Shown here: piece by piece, positions 18,159 to 26,823 of the stretch
Layout of the letters: every line of letters starts with the position of its first letter
Position numbering within the stretch: position 1 is the first letter of the stretch
From: Listeria booriae
GTDB taxonomy: Bacteria > Bacillota > Bacilli > Lactobacillales > Listeriaceae
DNA length: 64,000 bases
Direction: 5' to 3'
Assembly: GCF_000766865.1 (NCBI RefSeq)
Contig: NZ_JNFA01000025.1
Coordinates: forward strand, 231,434-295,433
The notes under the pieces: generated by a model
What the model saw: only the letters and a program-made list of their open reading frames with translations
Told to the model about the DNA's origin: nothing
Database searches by the model: none
Made by a program: the position numbers and the translations under genes

Positions 18159-18833
18159 TTATCGTTTGTCGACCCATTTGGTCAAGATGTCTCCAATAAA
18201 TTGGAAAACAAATACTATAATTAAAATAATAATAGTCGCTACTAATGTGACTGCTGGTTGATTTCGTTGGAAGCCTTCTAGATACGCGGCATTTCCAAGT
18301 CCGCCTGCACCAATAACTCCGGCCATTGCGGTAAAACCAACAAGTGAGATTGCTGTCACGGTAATTCCTGAAATAATCGCTGGCAATGCTTCGGGAATCA
18401 ATACTTTCCCAATAATCGTGAAAAGATTTGCCCCCATCGCTTTTGCAGCTTCGATAACGCCTTTATCTACTTCGCGGAACGCAATTTCAACCATCCGTGC
18501 ATAAAATGGTGCAGCGGAGATGATTAAAGCAGGTAACGCGGCTTTCGGCCCAATAATAGTTCCGACGAGCGTTTTTGTCATTGGCAAGAGTAACACAATC
18601 AATATGATAAACGGAATCGAGCGGAAAACGTTGACTAATATCGCCGTAATCCAGTAAGCGATTCGCGAACCACTATCTTTTTTGCGGTTGGTTAGAAAAA
18701 GAATCAGACCTAGCGCTAAACCTAAGAAAAAGACGGCGAATAAAGAGACGATCGTCATATAAAGCGTTTCTTCGGTCGCTGTTTTCATCATGTCCCAATC
18801 GACATTTGCGAAATATCCTGTAGATTCGTTCAT
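18159..18833 (-). CDS. metI: Methionine ABC transporter permease MetI
   Basis: A 224-residue permease with five hydrophobic helices and the cytoplasmic EAA loop (A-A-K-A-M-G-A-N near 130). The family signature E-A-L-P-A-I-I-S-G-I follows. It forms the membrane channel of the D/L-methionine importer. Its ATG overlaps the metN stop by four bases. Confidence 0.95.
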   Translation of the reverse strand: MNESTGYFANVDWDMMKTATEETLYMTIVSLFAVFFLGLALGLILFLTNRKKDSGSRIAYWITAILVNVFRSIPFIILIVLLLPMTKTLVGTIIGPKAALPALIISAAPFYARMVEIAFREVDKGVIEAAKAMGANLFTIIGKVLIPEALPAIISGITVTAISLVGFTAMAGVIGAGGLGNAAYLEGFQRNQPAVTLVATIIILIIVFVFQFIGDILTKWVDKR

Positions 18834-19852
18834 GCTTCAATCACTTCCGTTTCTATTTCAAGCTCGCGTAACCGTGTGATTGTTGCATCCACTTGCGCAA
18901 CTTCTCCTTGAATTTGAATATATAGCGTCCCGTAGGCGCCGTTTTGCGTTTGTGTCAAGTTCCCGTGGAGTATATTCAGTAACACATGATTTTCTTGTGC
19001 CACTTGTGAAATAATCGGCTGCGTTGCTTTTCCACCAACAAAAAGTAATTTGACAAGTTTGCCGTCCGAATAATTCTCAAGCAACATGTGAATCAACTCT
19101 TCTGTTTCGTCCGATTCGGTCACTTGGCGAACAAAGCGCTTCGTTACGCATTCTTGCGGATGTTGGAAAACGTCGATAACGTCGCCTAGCTCGACTACGC
19201 GTCCTGCTTCCATCACGGCCACGCGGTTACAAATTTTGCGGATGACATGCATTTCGTGGGTGATAACGATAATCGTGAGGTTTAGTCGGCGATTGATGTC
19301 TAGCAATAATTCCAATACTTCATCGGTCGTTTGTGGATCAAGTGCAGATGTTGCTTCATCACAAAGCAATACTTTCGGGTTATTCGCTAAAGCACGCGCA
19401 ATCCCAACACGCTGCTTCTGTCCACCACTCAATTCAGATGGGTAAGCATCTTCTTTACCTTCCAAGCCAACAAGTCGAATCAACTCATTCACTCGAAAAC
19501 GGCGCTTTTCTCCGCGTACACCGGCAATTTCTAACGGGAACGCAATATTGTCATACACCGTACGCGACCACAACAAATTAAAATGCTGAAAAATCATACC
19601 GATTTGCTGACGAGCTTTGCGTAGCTTGCTACCTCTAATTTCAGAAATAAATAGTTCATCGACTTCGACGCTACCTTCTGTCGGCAATTCTAAGCCATTA
19701 AACATTCGGATTAGCGTACTTTTTCCTGCGCCAGAATACCCTACGACGCCAAATATTTCACCTTTTTCAATGGATAGGTTGACATCATCGACTGCTCGTA
19801 CATTGTTTTTACGTGTTTTGTAGTCTTTCACAACACTTTTAAGCCTTATCAA
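18830..19852 (-). CDS. metN: Methionine ABC transporter ATPase MetN
   Basis: I start at TTG 19852, giving (M)-I-R-L-K-S-V-V-K-D-Y, because GGTGGAG lies at the right distance and this matches the family N-terminus; a GTG four codons earlier overlaps the ribosome site. The product is about 340 residues. Walker A is G-Y-S-G-A-G-K-S-T, the signature L-S-G-G-Q-K-Q-R, and Walker B V-L-L-C-D-E-A-T-S-A-L-D. The last about 80 residues form the NIL regulatory domain, which binds methionine and inhibits transport. Expression is set by the SAM riboswitch upstream. Confidence 0.95.
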   Translation of the reverse strand: MIRLKSVVKDYKTRKNNVRAVDDVNLSIEKGEIFGVVGYSGAGKSTLIRMFNGLELPTEGSVEVDELFISEIRGSKLRKARQQIGMIFQHFNLLWSRTVYDNIAFPLEIAGVRGEKRRFRVNELIRLVGLEGKEDAYPSELSGGQKQRVGIARALANNPKVLLCDEATSALDPQTTDEVLELLLDINRRLNLTIIVITHEMHVIRKICNRVAVMEAGRVVELGDVIDVFQHPQECVTKRFVRQVTESDETEELIHMLLENYSDGKLVKLLFVGGKATQPIISQVAQENHVLLNILHGNLTQTQNGAYGTLYIQIQGEVAQVDATITRLRELEIETEVIEA

Positions 19853-19890
19853 AATAAACTCCACCCTCGTTACTGCTGTTTTTATGAAAC

Positions 19891-19922
19891 AAAAAACCTC
19901 TTCCGCCCAAGAGCAGAAAAGG
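19891..19922 (-). terminator. Riboswitch-controlled terminator before metN
   Basis: Minus-strand hairpin CCUUUUCUGC/GCGGAAGAGG with a six-base loop, followed by six Ts. It lies between the SAM-I aptamer and the metN ribosome site. Confidence 0.9.
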
Positions 19923-19951
19923 TGTAATTACATACATAATTTACGCTTTTC

Positions 19952-20066
19952 TCTCATCTCTCAAAGCTTTGTCGCTCTGTATGATTTAGCACCTTGCAAT
20001 GGACACGTTCATCCACTTAGGTTGCCGGGTTTCTTCGGGCATATCCCTCCACCACTCTTGATAAGA
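19952..20066 (-). ncRNA. SAM-I riboswitch (S box) upstream of metNIQ
   Basis: Read on the minus strand, the aptamer begins CTTATCAAGAG, continues with GTGGAGGGA, GAAACCCGGCAACC and AAGGTGCTAAAT, and closes with GATGAGA pairing to the 5' strand. These are the conserved S-box blocks. With the downstream terminator, SAM binding should stop transcription, and low SAM should allow methionine import. Confidence 0.96.
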
Positions 20067-20075
20067 TTATATTGT

Positions 20076-20092
20076 GGCGCATCCCTTGCGCC
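20076..20092 (-). other. Small GC hairpin ahead of the S box
   Basis: GGCGCA-agggA-TGCGCC lies in the 5' leader just upstream of the aptamer. It could protect the transcript 5' end or keep the aptamer from misfolding; this is an inference. Confidence 0.4.
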
Positions 20093-20105
20093 TCGTGTTT
20101 TATTA

Positions 20106-20135
20106 ATATTACATGTTTTTAGTCGGATTTGTCAA
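20106..20135 (-). promoter_or_regulatory. Promoter of the metNIQ operon
   Basis: Minus-strand TTGACA (forward 20130-20135), 18 bases, TAATAT (forward 20106-20111), about 40 bases before the aptamer. Confidence 0.75.
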
Positions 20136-20149
20136 GATACAGCCGAAAT

Positions 20150-20983
20150 TTATTTTGAAAAACCATAATCAAGCAATGTTTCCGCGCTTTTCATTCGATT
20201 ATTGTCCGTCCGGCTACCAAGAACTACCGCAATCAGTCGGTCACCATTCTGCACAGCCGTCGCGATAAGGCAATAACCCGCTTGATCAGTAAATCCTGTT
20301 TTGAGGCCATCCAAGCCGTCAACTTCATTTTCTTGCAACAGGTCGTTTGTTGTGTGGACTGTATTGCCATCCTTCGTAACATAACTTGTCCGCGAAGTCG
20401 TTTCTAAAATTTCAGGATAATCAGATATTAACTCTTTCGCCAAAATCAGCAAATCGCCCGCCGTCGACATCGATTCTTCACCGTTACTGTCTAGACCAGT
20501 CGCATTCACGTATTTCGTTTTTTTCAAGCCTAATTCTTTTGCTTTCGCGTTCATTTCTCCTACAAAATCAGTCGCATTCACCCTTTCGGCAAGTGCTTCC
20601 GCCGCATCATTTGCAGACATAATCATCATTGTTGCAAATAAATCTTGTACCGAATAATAAGTCTTCCCCGTCCTGGCTTGTAAACTCACTGCCCGCGGGT
20701 CATCTAATCTTTTTAAAGTTAAGCCTTCGTCCCAAGAAAGCTGTTTATTATGTATCGATTCCAGAACTAAGTACGCCGTCATCAACTTTGTCAAACTTGC
20801 AATGGGTACTTTCTGATCTGTATTTTCTTCAAATAACGTCTTGTCATGTTTCAAACTAACAAGTAGCGCACTATTGGCGTTCACCGTCGGCGCCGCATTC
20901 ATCCCTTTATTCCAAAAAACTAACACTAAAATAGCAATAATCGTCAACATAGCTACAAGCAAAATAACACTCTGTTTCTTCAT
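20150..20983 (-). CDS. D-alanyl-D-alanine carboxypeptidase (serine peptidase S11)
   Basis: The 277-residue protein has an N-terminal membrane helix (residues 6-24). The penicillin-binding motifs are S-L-T-K with the nucleophile S63, S-A-N at 123-125 and K-T-G at 228-230. It lacks the long C-terminal domain of DacA, so it is a minimal S11 enzyme anchored at its N-terminus. It trims the terminal D-Ala from peptidoglycan stem peptides. It lies about 75 bases downstream of the CesK-like kinase on the same strand, which suggests that this envelope-stress system controls a cell-wall enzyme directly. Confidence 0.92.
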   Translation of the reverse strand: MKKQSVILLVAMLTIIAILVLVFWNKGMNAAPTVNANSALLVSLKHDKTLFEENTDQKVPIASLTKLMTAYLVLESIHNKQLSWDEGLTLKRLDDPRAVSLQARTGKTYYSVQDLFATMMIMSANDAAEALAERVNATDFVGEMNAKAKELGLKKTKYVNATGLDSNGEESMSTAGDLLILAKELISDYPEILETTSRTSYVTKDGNTVHTTNDLLQENEVDGLDGLKTGFTDQAGYCLIATAVQNGDRLIAVVLGSRTDNNRMKSAETLLDYGFSK

Positions 20984-21059
20984 GCTCTCCCCTCCTAGTA
21001 ATCACTTTATAGTAAAATAATTAACTAGGAAGTAAGAAAACAGAAAGAAATCTTAAAGA

Positions 21060-22202
21060 TTAACGCACGATTAGCGGCAGTTGTACAGTGAACGTTGTTT
21101 TTCCTTTGCGGCTTGTTGCAAAAACCTGCCCGCCATGGCGTTCTACAATCGATTTGGCAATAGCTAGACCTAGTCCTGTCCCTGTTGTTGTCCGATTTTT
21201 GTCCACTTTATAAAACCGATCGAAAAGTTGCGGGATGTCGCTGGCTGGAATTTCGGCACCATAATTGGATACTTCAATAATCGCCATTCCTGCTTCTTTT
21301 TTGGCACTAATTTCGATTTTTTTACCACTAGCGCCATAGCGCAAGGCATTGGAAAACAAATTCTCGAATAAACGCATAATTTGCATGCCGTCACCCGTTA
21401 CTTTCAAATCGTCGACCGTATACATTTCAATAATTTGTACGTCCTTCTCAGAAGCTGAACGTTCATACTCCGAAACAAGCTGGCGAAGCAGTTCTACCAT
21501 ATCAAGAGCGTCTTCCTTAATGTGAAATTCAGCGCTTTCTAGACGTGTATAATCAAACAAATCATCTATTAGTTTATGCAATCGGCGTGCCTTCCCGTAT
21601 ACCAATTCCGTATAATGACGCAATTCCACCTCATCACGATAACGATCTTCGTGAATATAACTCAAATACCCTAAAATCGATGTCAGCGGAGTCCGCAAAT
21701 CATGCGACACATTCGTAATCAAGTCGTTTTTGGCCTGCTGCGCTTCTTGCTCTTGCTCAATTAACTCCGCTTGGTGCGCCCGCATTTTGTCAATACTTTC
21801 TTCCAACTGCACAATCTCAGGAATCAAGCTCTCCTGCTCCATCGGCTGATCTTGAACAATCGCTAAATTGACTTGCCGCAACTGTTTTCGCAATAAATTT
21901 TGTTTAAAAAGCCAATAGAAAAATAGGAAAAAAACAAACGCAACCGCCAAAATACCGAGGTATTTCAATGTGATGAGCCACGGCGAGTTCAGCAATTTGT
22001 CATAACGACCATATCCGAACAAATCGATAAAACGGCTCGTCGTCCCCGTCAACACAATCGAATTACTCGTCAACGAAACAAGCCACAAGCCAATACTACG
22101 AAGCGTAACAAAGCTTGCAAACCATGACAAACCGGCTAAAACAATAATTTGTAGTGGATGCATTTGCCGCCAAATCCGCCATAGAAACTGCTTAAATTTC
22201 AA
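21060..22202 (-). CDS. cesK: Sensor histidine kinase, CesK-like
   Basis: The 380-residue kinase has two membrane helices, near 18-48 and 74-100, separated by a short extracellular loop of about 30 residues, which suggests sensing within or at the membrane. The H box is N-V-S-H-D-L-R-T-P with H167, followed by the ATPase motifs N-A-L-R-Y-G, D-I-P-Q-L-F-D-R-F-Y and G-T-G-L-G-L-A-I. The symbol rests on the architecture and on its place between metNIQ and thioredoxin-gcvH, where Listeria carries the beta-lactam and ethanol stress system CesRK. It overlaps the regulator gene by 11 bases. Confidence 0.85.
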   Translation of the reverse strand: MKFKQFLWRIWRQMHPLQIIVLAGLSWFASFVTLRSIGLWLVSLTSNSIVLTGTTSRFIDLFGYGRYDKLLNSPWLITLKYLGILAVAFVFFLFFYWLFKQNLLRKQLRQVNLAIVQDQPMEQESLIPEIVQLEESIDKMRAHQAELIEQEQEAQQAKNDLITNVSHDLRTPLTSILGYLSYIHEDRYRDEVELRHYTELVYGKARRLHKLIDDLFDYTRLESAEFHIKEDALDMVELLRQLVSEYERSASEKDVQIIEMYTVDDLKVTGDGMQIMRLFENLFSNALRYGASGKKIEISAKKEAGMAIIEVSNYGAEIPASDIPQLFDRFYKVDKNRTTTGTGLGLAIAKSIVERHGGQVFATSRKGKTTFTVQLPLIVR

Positions 22203-22890
22203 TTTTATAACCTACTCCCCAAATGGTTTTGATTACATTCTCGCCATCCATCGCATCCTTCAATTTATCGCGTAAATTACTAATATGCACCATCACCGTC
22301 TTGCTCGCACCAAGCGCTTTCTCCTGCCAAATACGTTCAAAAATAAGCTCCGAACTAAATACCCGTCCAGGCTCATTTGCAAGTAAAAATAAAATATCGA
22401 ATTCAGACGTCGTCAAATGCAGTTCCTTCTCGTGAACCATCACGGTATGCAGTTCCCGGTCAACCACGATGGGCCCAAGCACAAGCTGATTTCCCTGCGT
22501 ACTTCCAAGCTGTTCCTTGTTCATCATCTGCACCCGACGCAAAATCGCCTTCACACGCACCGACAACTCTAACGGATTAAACGGCTTCACCATATAATCA
22601 TCCGCGCCCGTTAACAAGCCCATAATCTTATCATTATCCTCCGCCTTCGCACTCAGCATCAAAATCGGCGTCGTAATGCCCTCCTGACGCATCAAGCGAC
22701 ATACTTCCAAGCCATCCATTTCTGGCATCATAATATCCAACACGACTAAATCAAGCGCCTCTTTCTGCACCATTTCCCATACTTGCGCACCATCATAAGC
22801 CTGAAGAATCGTATAGCCCTCATTCTGAAGATATAATTTCACTAAATCTACAATTTCTTTCTCATCATCCGCAATTAATATCGATGTCAT
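22192..22890 (-). CDS. cesR: OmpR-family response regulator, CesR-like
   Basis: The start at ATG 22890 (M-T-S-I-L-I-A-D-D) follows GAGGTG; a GTG five codons earlier would overlap it. The product is 232 residues. The receiver domain has acidic D8-D9, phosphoacceptor D52 in V-L-D-I-M-M-P and the lysine in L-S-A-K-A. The C-terminal winged helix ends I-K-T-I-W-G-V-G-Y-K-I. It should be phosphorylated by the adjacent kinase and act on envelope-stress genes, including perhaps the carboxypeptidase downstream. Confidence 0.88.
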   Translation of the reverse strand: MTSILIADDEKEIVDLVKLYLQNEGYTILQAYDGAQVWEMVQKEALDLVVLDIMMPEMDGLEVCRLMRQEGITTPILMLSAKAEDNDKIMGLLTGADDYMVKPFNPLELSVRVKAILRRVQMMNKEQLGSTQGNQLVLGPIVVDRELHTVMVHEKELHLTTSEFDILFLLANEPGRVFSSELIFERIWQEKALGASKTVMVHISNLRDKLKDAMDGENVIKTIWGVGYKIEI

Positions 22891-22937
22891 TTTCCGGCAC
22901 CTCACTTCAAGTTATTGCCCCTATTGTATCACAAAAC

Positions 22938-23819
22938 TTATGATTCTCTCGTCAATATCCGTTCTTCCTCTGGCTCTAAATGAATCAACACTTGCGCCTT
23001 CGAATAAAAATCATAAATCTCTTTCTCTATATCATCACAAAGCGAATGCGCCTTCTCAATCGTCAAATCATTGGCCACAACTAAGTGAAAATCAATATAC
23101 TCCTCCGCTCCAGCACGACGCGAACGAAAATCATGAAACTCAATAAAATTCGCCTTATGCGTCAAAATAATCCGCTTAATTTCTGCCTCTTCACTAGGCG
23201 ATAAACGCTTATCCATAAGTGGTGGAAACGATTCTTTCAACAACTTCCACGCCTCATACATAATATAAAACGCCGTCAAAATCGCAATCACCGGATCAAG
23301 CCACAGCCAACCAGTCAAATAAACAAGCAACAAACTAAACGCAATACCAAGCGACGTAAAAACATCTGTATATAAATGCAGCGCGTTCGACTTCATAGCT
23401 ACCGAATTCTCTTTATCCGCCGCCTTCTTAATGACACGCGACACAATAATATTCACCGCAGCCCCAAACAGCATCACCGCAATTCCAAGCGCAGGAAACC
23501 TAATTTCATGTGGATTAAAAAACTTGTTCATCGACTCGATAATAATCCAAATCCCGGCCACAAAAATCAGCAACGTCTCAATCGTCCCCGCAATATTCTC
23601 CGCCTTCCCATGCCCATAAGGATGATCCGCGTCCGCAGGTTTATTCGAAATTCGAACCGAGAAAAACGTAATCACCGACGCAAACAAGTCCATCGACGAA
23701 TGCACCGCCTCTGAAATAACCGCCACCGATCCCGTCAAAAACCCAACAATAAATTTTAAAACCACAATCACAAAATTACTAATTACCGACAGAATCGTCA
23801 AATTCGAACTGCTCATCAT
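22938..23819 (-). CDS. Cation diffusion facilitator family metal transporter
   Basis: The 293-residue protein has six helices and the CDF residues: S-E-A-V-H-S-S-M-D near 36-44 and D-A-D-H-P-Y-G-H-G-K-A-E-N near 62-74. A second metal-site block is H-L-Y-T-D-V-F-T-S near 147-155. The C-terminal cytoplasmic domain of about 90 residues contains H-D-F-R-S-R-R-A-G and D-F-H-L-V-V. Members export Zn, Mn, Fe or Co; the site residues D/H do not settle which. Upstream at about 23860-23885 there is a weak dyad near a TATACT -10. Confidence 0.9.
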   Translation of the reverse strand: MMSSSNLTILSVISNFVIVVLKFIVGFLTGSVAVISEAVHSSMDLFASVITFFSVRISNKPADADHPYGHGKAENIAGTIETLLIFVAGIWIIIESMNKFFNPHEIRFPALGIAVMLFGAAVNIIVSRVIKKAADKENSVAMKSNALHLYTDVFTSLGIAFSLLLVYLTGWLWLDPVIAILTAFYIMYEAWKLLKESFPPLMDKRLSPSEEAEIKRIILTHKANFIEFHDFRSRRAGAEEYIDFHLVVANDLTIEKAHSLCDDIEKEIYDFYSKAQVLIHLEPEEERILTRES

Positions 23820-23952
23820 AAACCCCCGTTAAAAACATAAATAAGTACCTCAAGTATAGTACCACAACACATTCGTGTGGGTCTATAGCAATCTTGTTAG
23901 GAGTACTCATTTCTATATCGGACGCGAAACAAAGTTGGTCAGCACCAAAAAA

Positions 23953-24867
23953 TTAACCAACTGGCAACTGGTCCTCTAGCAATCCAATTAGTTTTTCCTT
24001 CACCACCGCATACGGCACATCCTCTTGCACAAGCTGTTCCGTAATTCGCTCATAATCTTTCCGATAGAAATCCGTCGTTAACAACTGTAACAATCGCGCC
24101 CTCACAGGAAAACCAAGTATCGCCGATGGATTCTGCTTTAAATCACCAGCCAATTCCCGTCGCACCTCTTCAAACAGCGCTCTCACCCCATCCAAAGCCA
24201 ACGCAGACCCACTACTCATCTTATAAAGATCATACAAATGCCTGGAAAAGCCCTCACTTTCCCCTTCCAAATATCGATCCAGCACCGCAAAAATTTTATC
24301 CACAAACGTCCGTTCAAGCGACTGTACCCGCATCAAAAAAGGAGCCAATTCCGGGAACTGCACAATGACATCCTCCCTTTGAATCGACTCCAAATACTCA
24401 TAAATATAGTTCGAGATGGCCCGCTCTTCAACCGGATATGGTGTATAATGTGCAAAAGTTTCCACTAACAGATGATTCTTCAACGTAGTACTAACATACA
24501 TAGGATCAAAAGCTACCTCATACCGATTAAAACGCCTTCTAGACATAATTTTATCCAGATTCTCTATTCGCAAATCTAATAACGTGATTGTTTCTAAAAT
24601 CGTGTTCTTTGCCTTCTTCAACTCCGTATTCTGCAACCTAACAGAAAAAGTTAAATCAATATCTTCCGAAAAACGTTGAATCACATGATACGCTTTTGAC
24701 AACGATGTCCCGCCTTTAAAAACTAAATTAGGCAACTCATCACGTAAGCACCTCAGAAGTAACGATACATAATAATCCTTCTCGACAACAGCTTCCGGCA
24801 AATGCTTCACTTGACTAGTCGCAACAATAAGCTGGTTAAAAACTTCCTTATTTTCGTATAAGTGCAT
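23953..24867 (-). CDS. AbiEii-like nucleotidyltransferase toxin
   Basis: The 304-residue protein has the AbiEii/AbiGii nucleotidyltransferase motifs: E-K-D-Y-Y-V near 29, K-G-G-T-S-L-S-K at 51-58 and S-E-D-I-D-L-T-F at 67-74, followed by L-E-R-T-F-V-D-K-I near 185-193 and R-H-L-Y-D-L-Y near 215. The family forms the toxin half of type IV toxin-antitoxin and abortive phage-infection systems; related enzymes add nucleotides to tRNA ends. Its ATG overlaps the antitoxin gene by 20 bases, so translation is coupled. It is an accessory insertion between conserved housekeeping genes. Confidence 0.88.
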   Translation of the reverse strand: MHLYENKEVFNQLIVATSQVKHLPEAVVEKDYYVSLLLRCLRDELPNLVFKGGTSLSKAYHVIQRFSEDIDLTFSVRLQNTELKKAKNTILETITLLDLRIENLDKIMSRRRFNRYEVAFDPMYVSTTLKNHLLVETFAHYTPYPVEERAISNYIYEYLESIQREDVIVQFPELAPFLMRVQSLERTFVDKIFAVLDRYLEGESEGFSRHLYDLYKMSSGSALALDGVRALFEEVRRELAGDLKQNPSAILGFPVRARLLQLLTTDFYRKDYERITEQLVQEDVPYAVVKEKLIGLLEDQLPVG

Positions 24868-25489
24868 CCAATAACCCCGATTCTAATAGTTCTTTTGATG
24901 TCTTACTGGGATATTCTGAAATAATTCGTATCACTTCATCGTTAGATAGTGTTACATCGGCTAGATACTTGCGCACCTTCTCGTTCATTTCTTTACGACC
25001 CACCTCTACAAAAGCAAGGTGTTCAGTTAACAAATCAAGAACCTGCAACACTTTATAGTTACCTGGCGTAACTGGGACACGTGGTTTGCGCAACAACAAT
25101 TGTGTTACTTTAAGCGTCACATTTCGCTTCTTACTCGCACATTTCATCGTCACAATTTCTTGTACGTACGGCACTTGCGTCGTCAGCTGAATCTGATTAG
25201 CAAATGTGCCACCCGAGAAATAGCCGTATCGCTTATTCTTGTCCTTGACATACTTACGCTCAATCACAACACGTTCACTAAGCAATGTCTCCTGCTGAAG
25301 CAACTCACTCCACTTCGGAAAATAGTAAATACCTTCTGCAAAACGTGCCAACTCTTTTCTGGCTACCAGTCGATTCATGCTACGTCTCAAACTATCTCTA
25401 GACATCCCAAATGCTTGCTCCCCCATGTTGTTTGCTACTATCGGCTCTTCATAACCAAACTCTCGTAGCAAAACATCTCGTATTCCCAA
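24848..25489 (-). CDS. AbiEi-like winged-helix antitoxin (type IV system)
   Basis: The 213-residue protein is read from a TTG at 25489, with GGAGGTG six bases upstream. The N-terminal about 70 residues form a winged helix (S-R-D-S-L-R-R-S-M-N-R-L-V-A-R-K-E-L) ending in E-G-I-Y-Y-F-P-K-W, the usual AbiEi/DUF6088 start. The C-terminal domain has G-G-T-F-A-N-Q-I-Q-L-T-T-Q-V-P and R-K-P-R-V-P-V. AbiEi antitoxins do not bind the toxin; they repress the shared promoter and oppose its effect. Here a TATAAT -10 lies at forward 25521-25526, only about 30 bases upstream. Confidence 0.82.
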   Translation of the reverse strand: MGIRDVLLREFGYEEPIVANNMGEQAFGMSRDSLRRSMNRLVARKELARFAEGIYYFPKWSELLQQETLLSERVVIERKYVKDKNKRYGYFSGGTFANQIQLTTQVPYVQEIVTMKCASKKRNVTLKVTQLLLRKPRVPVTPGNYKVLQVLDLLTEHLAFVEVGRKEMNEKVRKYLADVTLSNDEVIRIISEYPSKTSKELLESGLLDALIRK

Positions 25490-25555
25490 TTATTACACCT
25501 CCTCATCCGTCCTCGTCCTCATTATACTACATAAAAAGTCAAAAATCGAGACATG

Positions 25556-25861
25556 TCATTTTTTCAAAAACTCATAAACGTCTATCAAATTTCCTAATTT
25601 ATAACTGACTTCCGCAAGTTCACCGTCTTTAAAAGACAGCAAAACAGGCACATTCGTAATTTCCCACTGCTCCGCCAACTCTGGCACATAATTCAAATCC
25701 ATTTTTCCAATCAACGTGTTTTCCAGCGTCTCGTCCGCCAAATCAACAAGTTTCATCGCTTGCTGACAACCTAAACACATTGGCGTGAAAAAATAAAGCG
25801 CAAAATCAGCTTGTTCTGCCAAGTTTTGCGTTAATTGTTCTTTATTCCAAATTGCTACCAT
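25556..25861 (-). CDS. Thioredoxin family protein
   Basis: The 101-residue thioredoxin-fold protein has the active site C-L-G-C (Cys29, Cys32) in F-F-T-P-M-C-L-G-C and a cis-proline in N-V-P-V-L-L-S-F. The non-classical C-L-G-C motif means redox properties different from TrxA. It is transcribed after gcvH, with a gap of about 70 bases holding a terminator. Listeria and Bacillus carry such a gene next to gcvH. Confidence 0.9.
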   Translation of the reverse strand: MVAIWNKEQLTQNLAEQADFALYFFTPMCLGCQQAMKLVDLADETLENTLIGKMDLNYVPELAEQWEITNVPVLLSFKDGELAEVSYKLGNLIDVYEFLKK

Positions 25862-25886
25862 TCTATATACTCCTCACTTCATAAGA

Positions 25887-25919
25887 AAAGAAAACCCTCT
25901 TGCCAAACGAAGAGGGTCT
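25887..25919 (-). terminator. Terminator between gcvH and thioredoxin gene
   Basis: Minus-strand hairpin ACCCTCTT/AAGAGGGT followed by TTTCTTTTC. It may partly uncouple the thioredoxin gene from gcvH. Confidence 0.8.
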
Positions 25920-25934
25920 TCTATGTACAACGTA

Positions 25935-26312
25935 TTAGTCTAATGTTTTCTCGTAATCATCCGCAGAAAGTAATGCATCGATTTGTGCTGCATCCACGTC
26001 TTCTACTTTTAGTAACCAGCCGCCTTCATATGGTGCTGAGTTAATCAATTCTGGCGCGTCTTCTAGCTCTTCATTGATTGCTACGACTTTCCCAGTGATT
26101 GGTGCGTAGAAATCAGATACTGTTTTAACAGACTCAATGCTTCCGATAGAATCGCCTTGTGTAATCGTATCGCCAACTTCTGGTAATTCAACGAAAACGA
26201 TATCACCTAATTGATCTTGCGCAAAATCCGTAATGCCAATCACGAATTTGCCACTGTCATCTTTCACCCATTCATGCTCTTCTGAATAACGTAAATCCTT
26301 TGGTAAACTCAT
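25935..26312 (-). CDS. gcvH: Glycine cleavage system H protein
   Basis: The 125-residue GcvH has the lipoyl-lysine K63 in [10 protein letters not shown] and the hammerhead fold pattern [10 protein letters not shown]. No gcvT or gcvP lies nearby. In Firmicutes GcvH is also the carrier through which octanoyl and lipoyl groups pass to 2-oxoacid dehydrogenases, so a stand-alone gene makes sense. Confidence 0.96.
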   Translation of the reverse strand: MSLPKDLRYSEEHEWVKDDSGKFVIGITDFAQDQLGDIVFVELPEVGDTITQGDSIGSIESVKTVSDFYAPITGKVVAINEELEDAPELINSAPYEGGWLLKVEDVDAAQIDALLSADDYEKTLD

Positions 26313-26339
26313 TTTACTAATCCCCCTTCAAGTCAGTAT

Positions 26340-26693
26340 TTACTTCCAGTTTTCTACAAATTCACTTTCTTTGAAGCCCAGCGTCACTTTTTCACCATTT
26401 GTAACGATTGGTCTCTTTATTAGTTTACCATCTGTTGCGAGTAATGTAAACGCTTCATCCTCTGTCATTTGGTCCACTTTATCTTTCAAGCCCAATTCGC
26501 GGTATTTAATGCCACTTGTATTAAAGAAACGGCGAATTCCTAGTCCACTGTTTTTCCACCACTGCTGCAATTCTTCTTTCGTTGGTGGCGTTTCAATCAT
26601 GTCAATTTGATTATAGTCCACCTTGTTGTCATCAAGCCACTGTTTTGCTTTCTTACACGTCGAACATTTCGGATACCAGTAAAAAGTTATCAT
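26340..26693 (-). CDS. ArsC/Spx-family protein
   Basis: The start at ATG 26693 (M-I-T-F-Y-W-Y-P-K-C) follows GGAGGGG; an ATG eight codons earlier lies in that site. The 117-residue thioredoxin-like protein has C-S-T-C (Cys10, Cys13), F-F-N-T-S-G-I-K-Y-R and I-K-R-P-I-V. The R-P-I-V motif is shared by ArsC and Spx/MgsR-type proteins. C-x-x-C with this length fits the YusI/Spx-like group, and true arsenate reduction is not certain. It is upstream of gcvH on the same strand. Confidence 0.85.
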   Translation of the reverse strand: MITFYWYPKCSTCKKAKQWLDDNKVDYNQIDMIETPPTKEELQQWWKNSGLGIRRFFNTSGIKYRELGLKDKVDQMTEDEAFTLLATDGKLIKRPIVTNGEKVTLGFKESEFVENWK

Positions 26694-26781
26694 CCCGTTA
26701 TTTCCCCTCCAATTCATGTAATGCTATCTCTATCATAATAGATTTCCAATGTAATCACAAATAGTTCCCTAAAAAAAACGT

Positions 26782-26816
26782 AAAAAAAATCACCCCATCC
26801 AGTCAGACAAGGCGAT
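26782..26816 (-). terminator. Terminator of the distal rodA gene
   Basis: Minus-strand hairpin AATCGCC/GGTGATT with a G-U pair, followed by a run of eight Ts. Confidence 0.75.
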
Positions 26817-26823
26817 TCTTCTA

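Noticed and set aside
23860..23885. Dyad upstream of the cation transporter gene as a metal-regulator site
   Set aside because: CCACA..TGTGG is only five bases per arm with a mismatched centre and matches no known Zur, MntR or Fur form.
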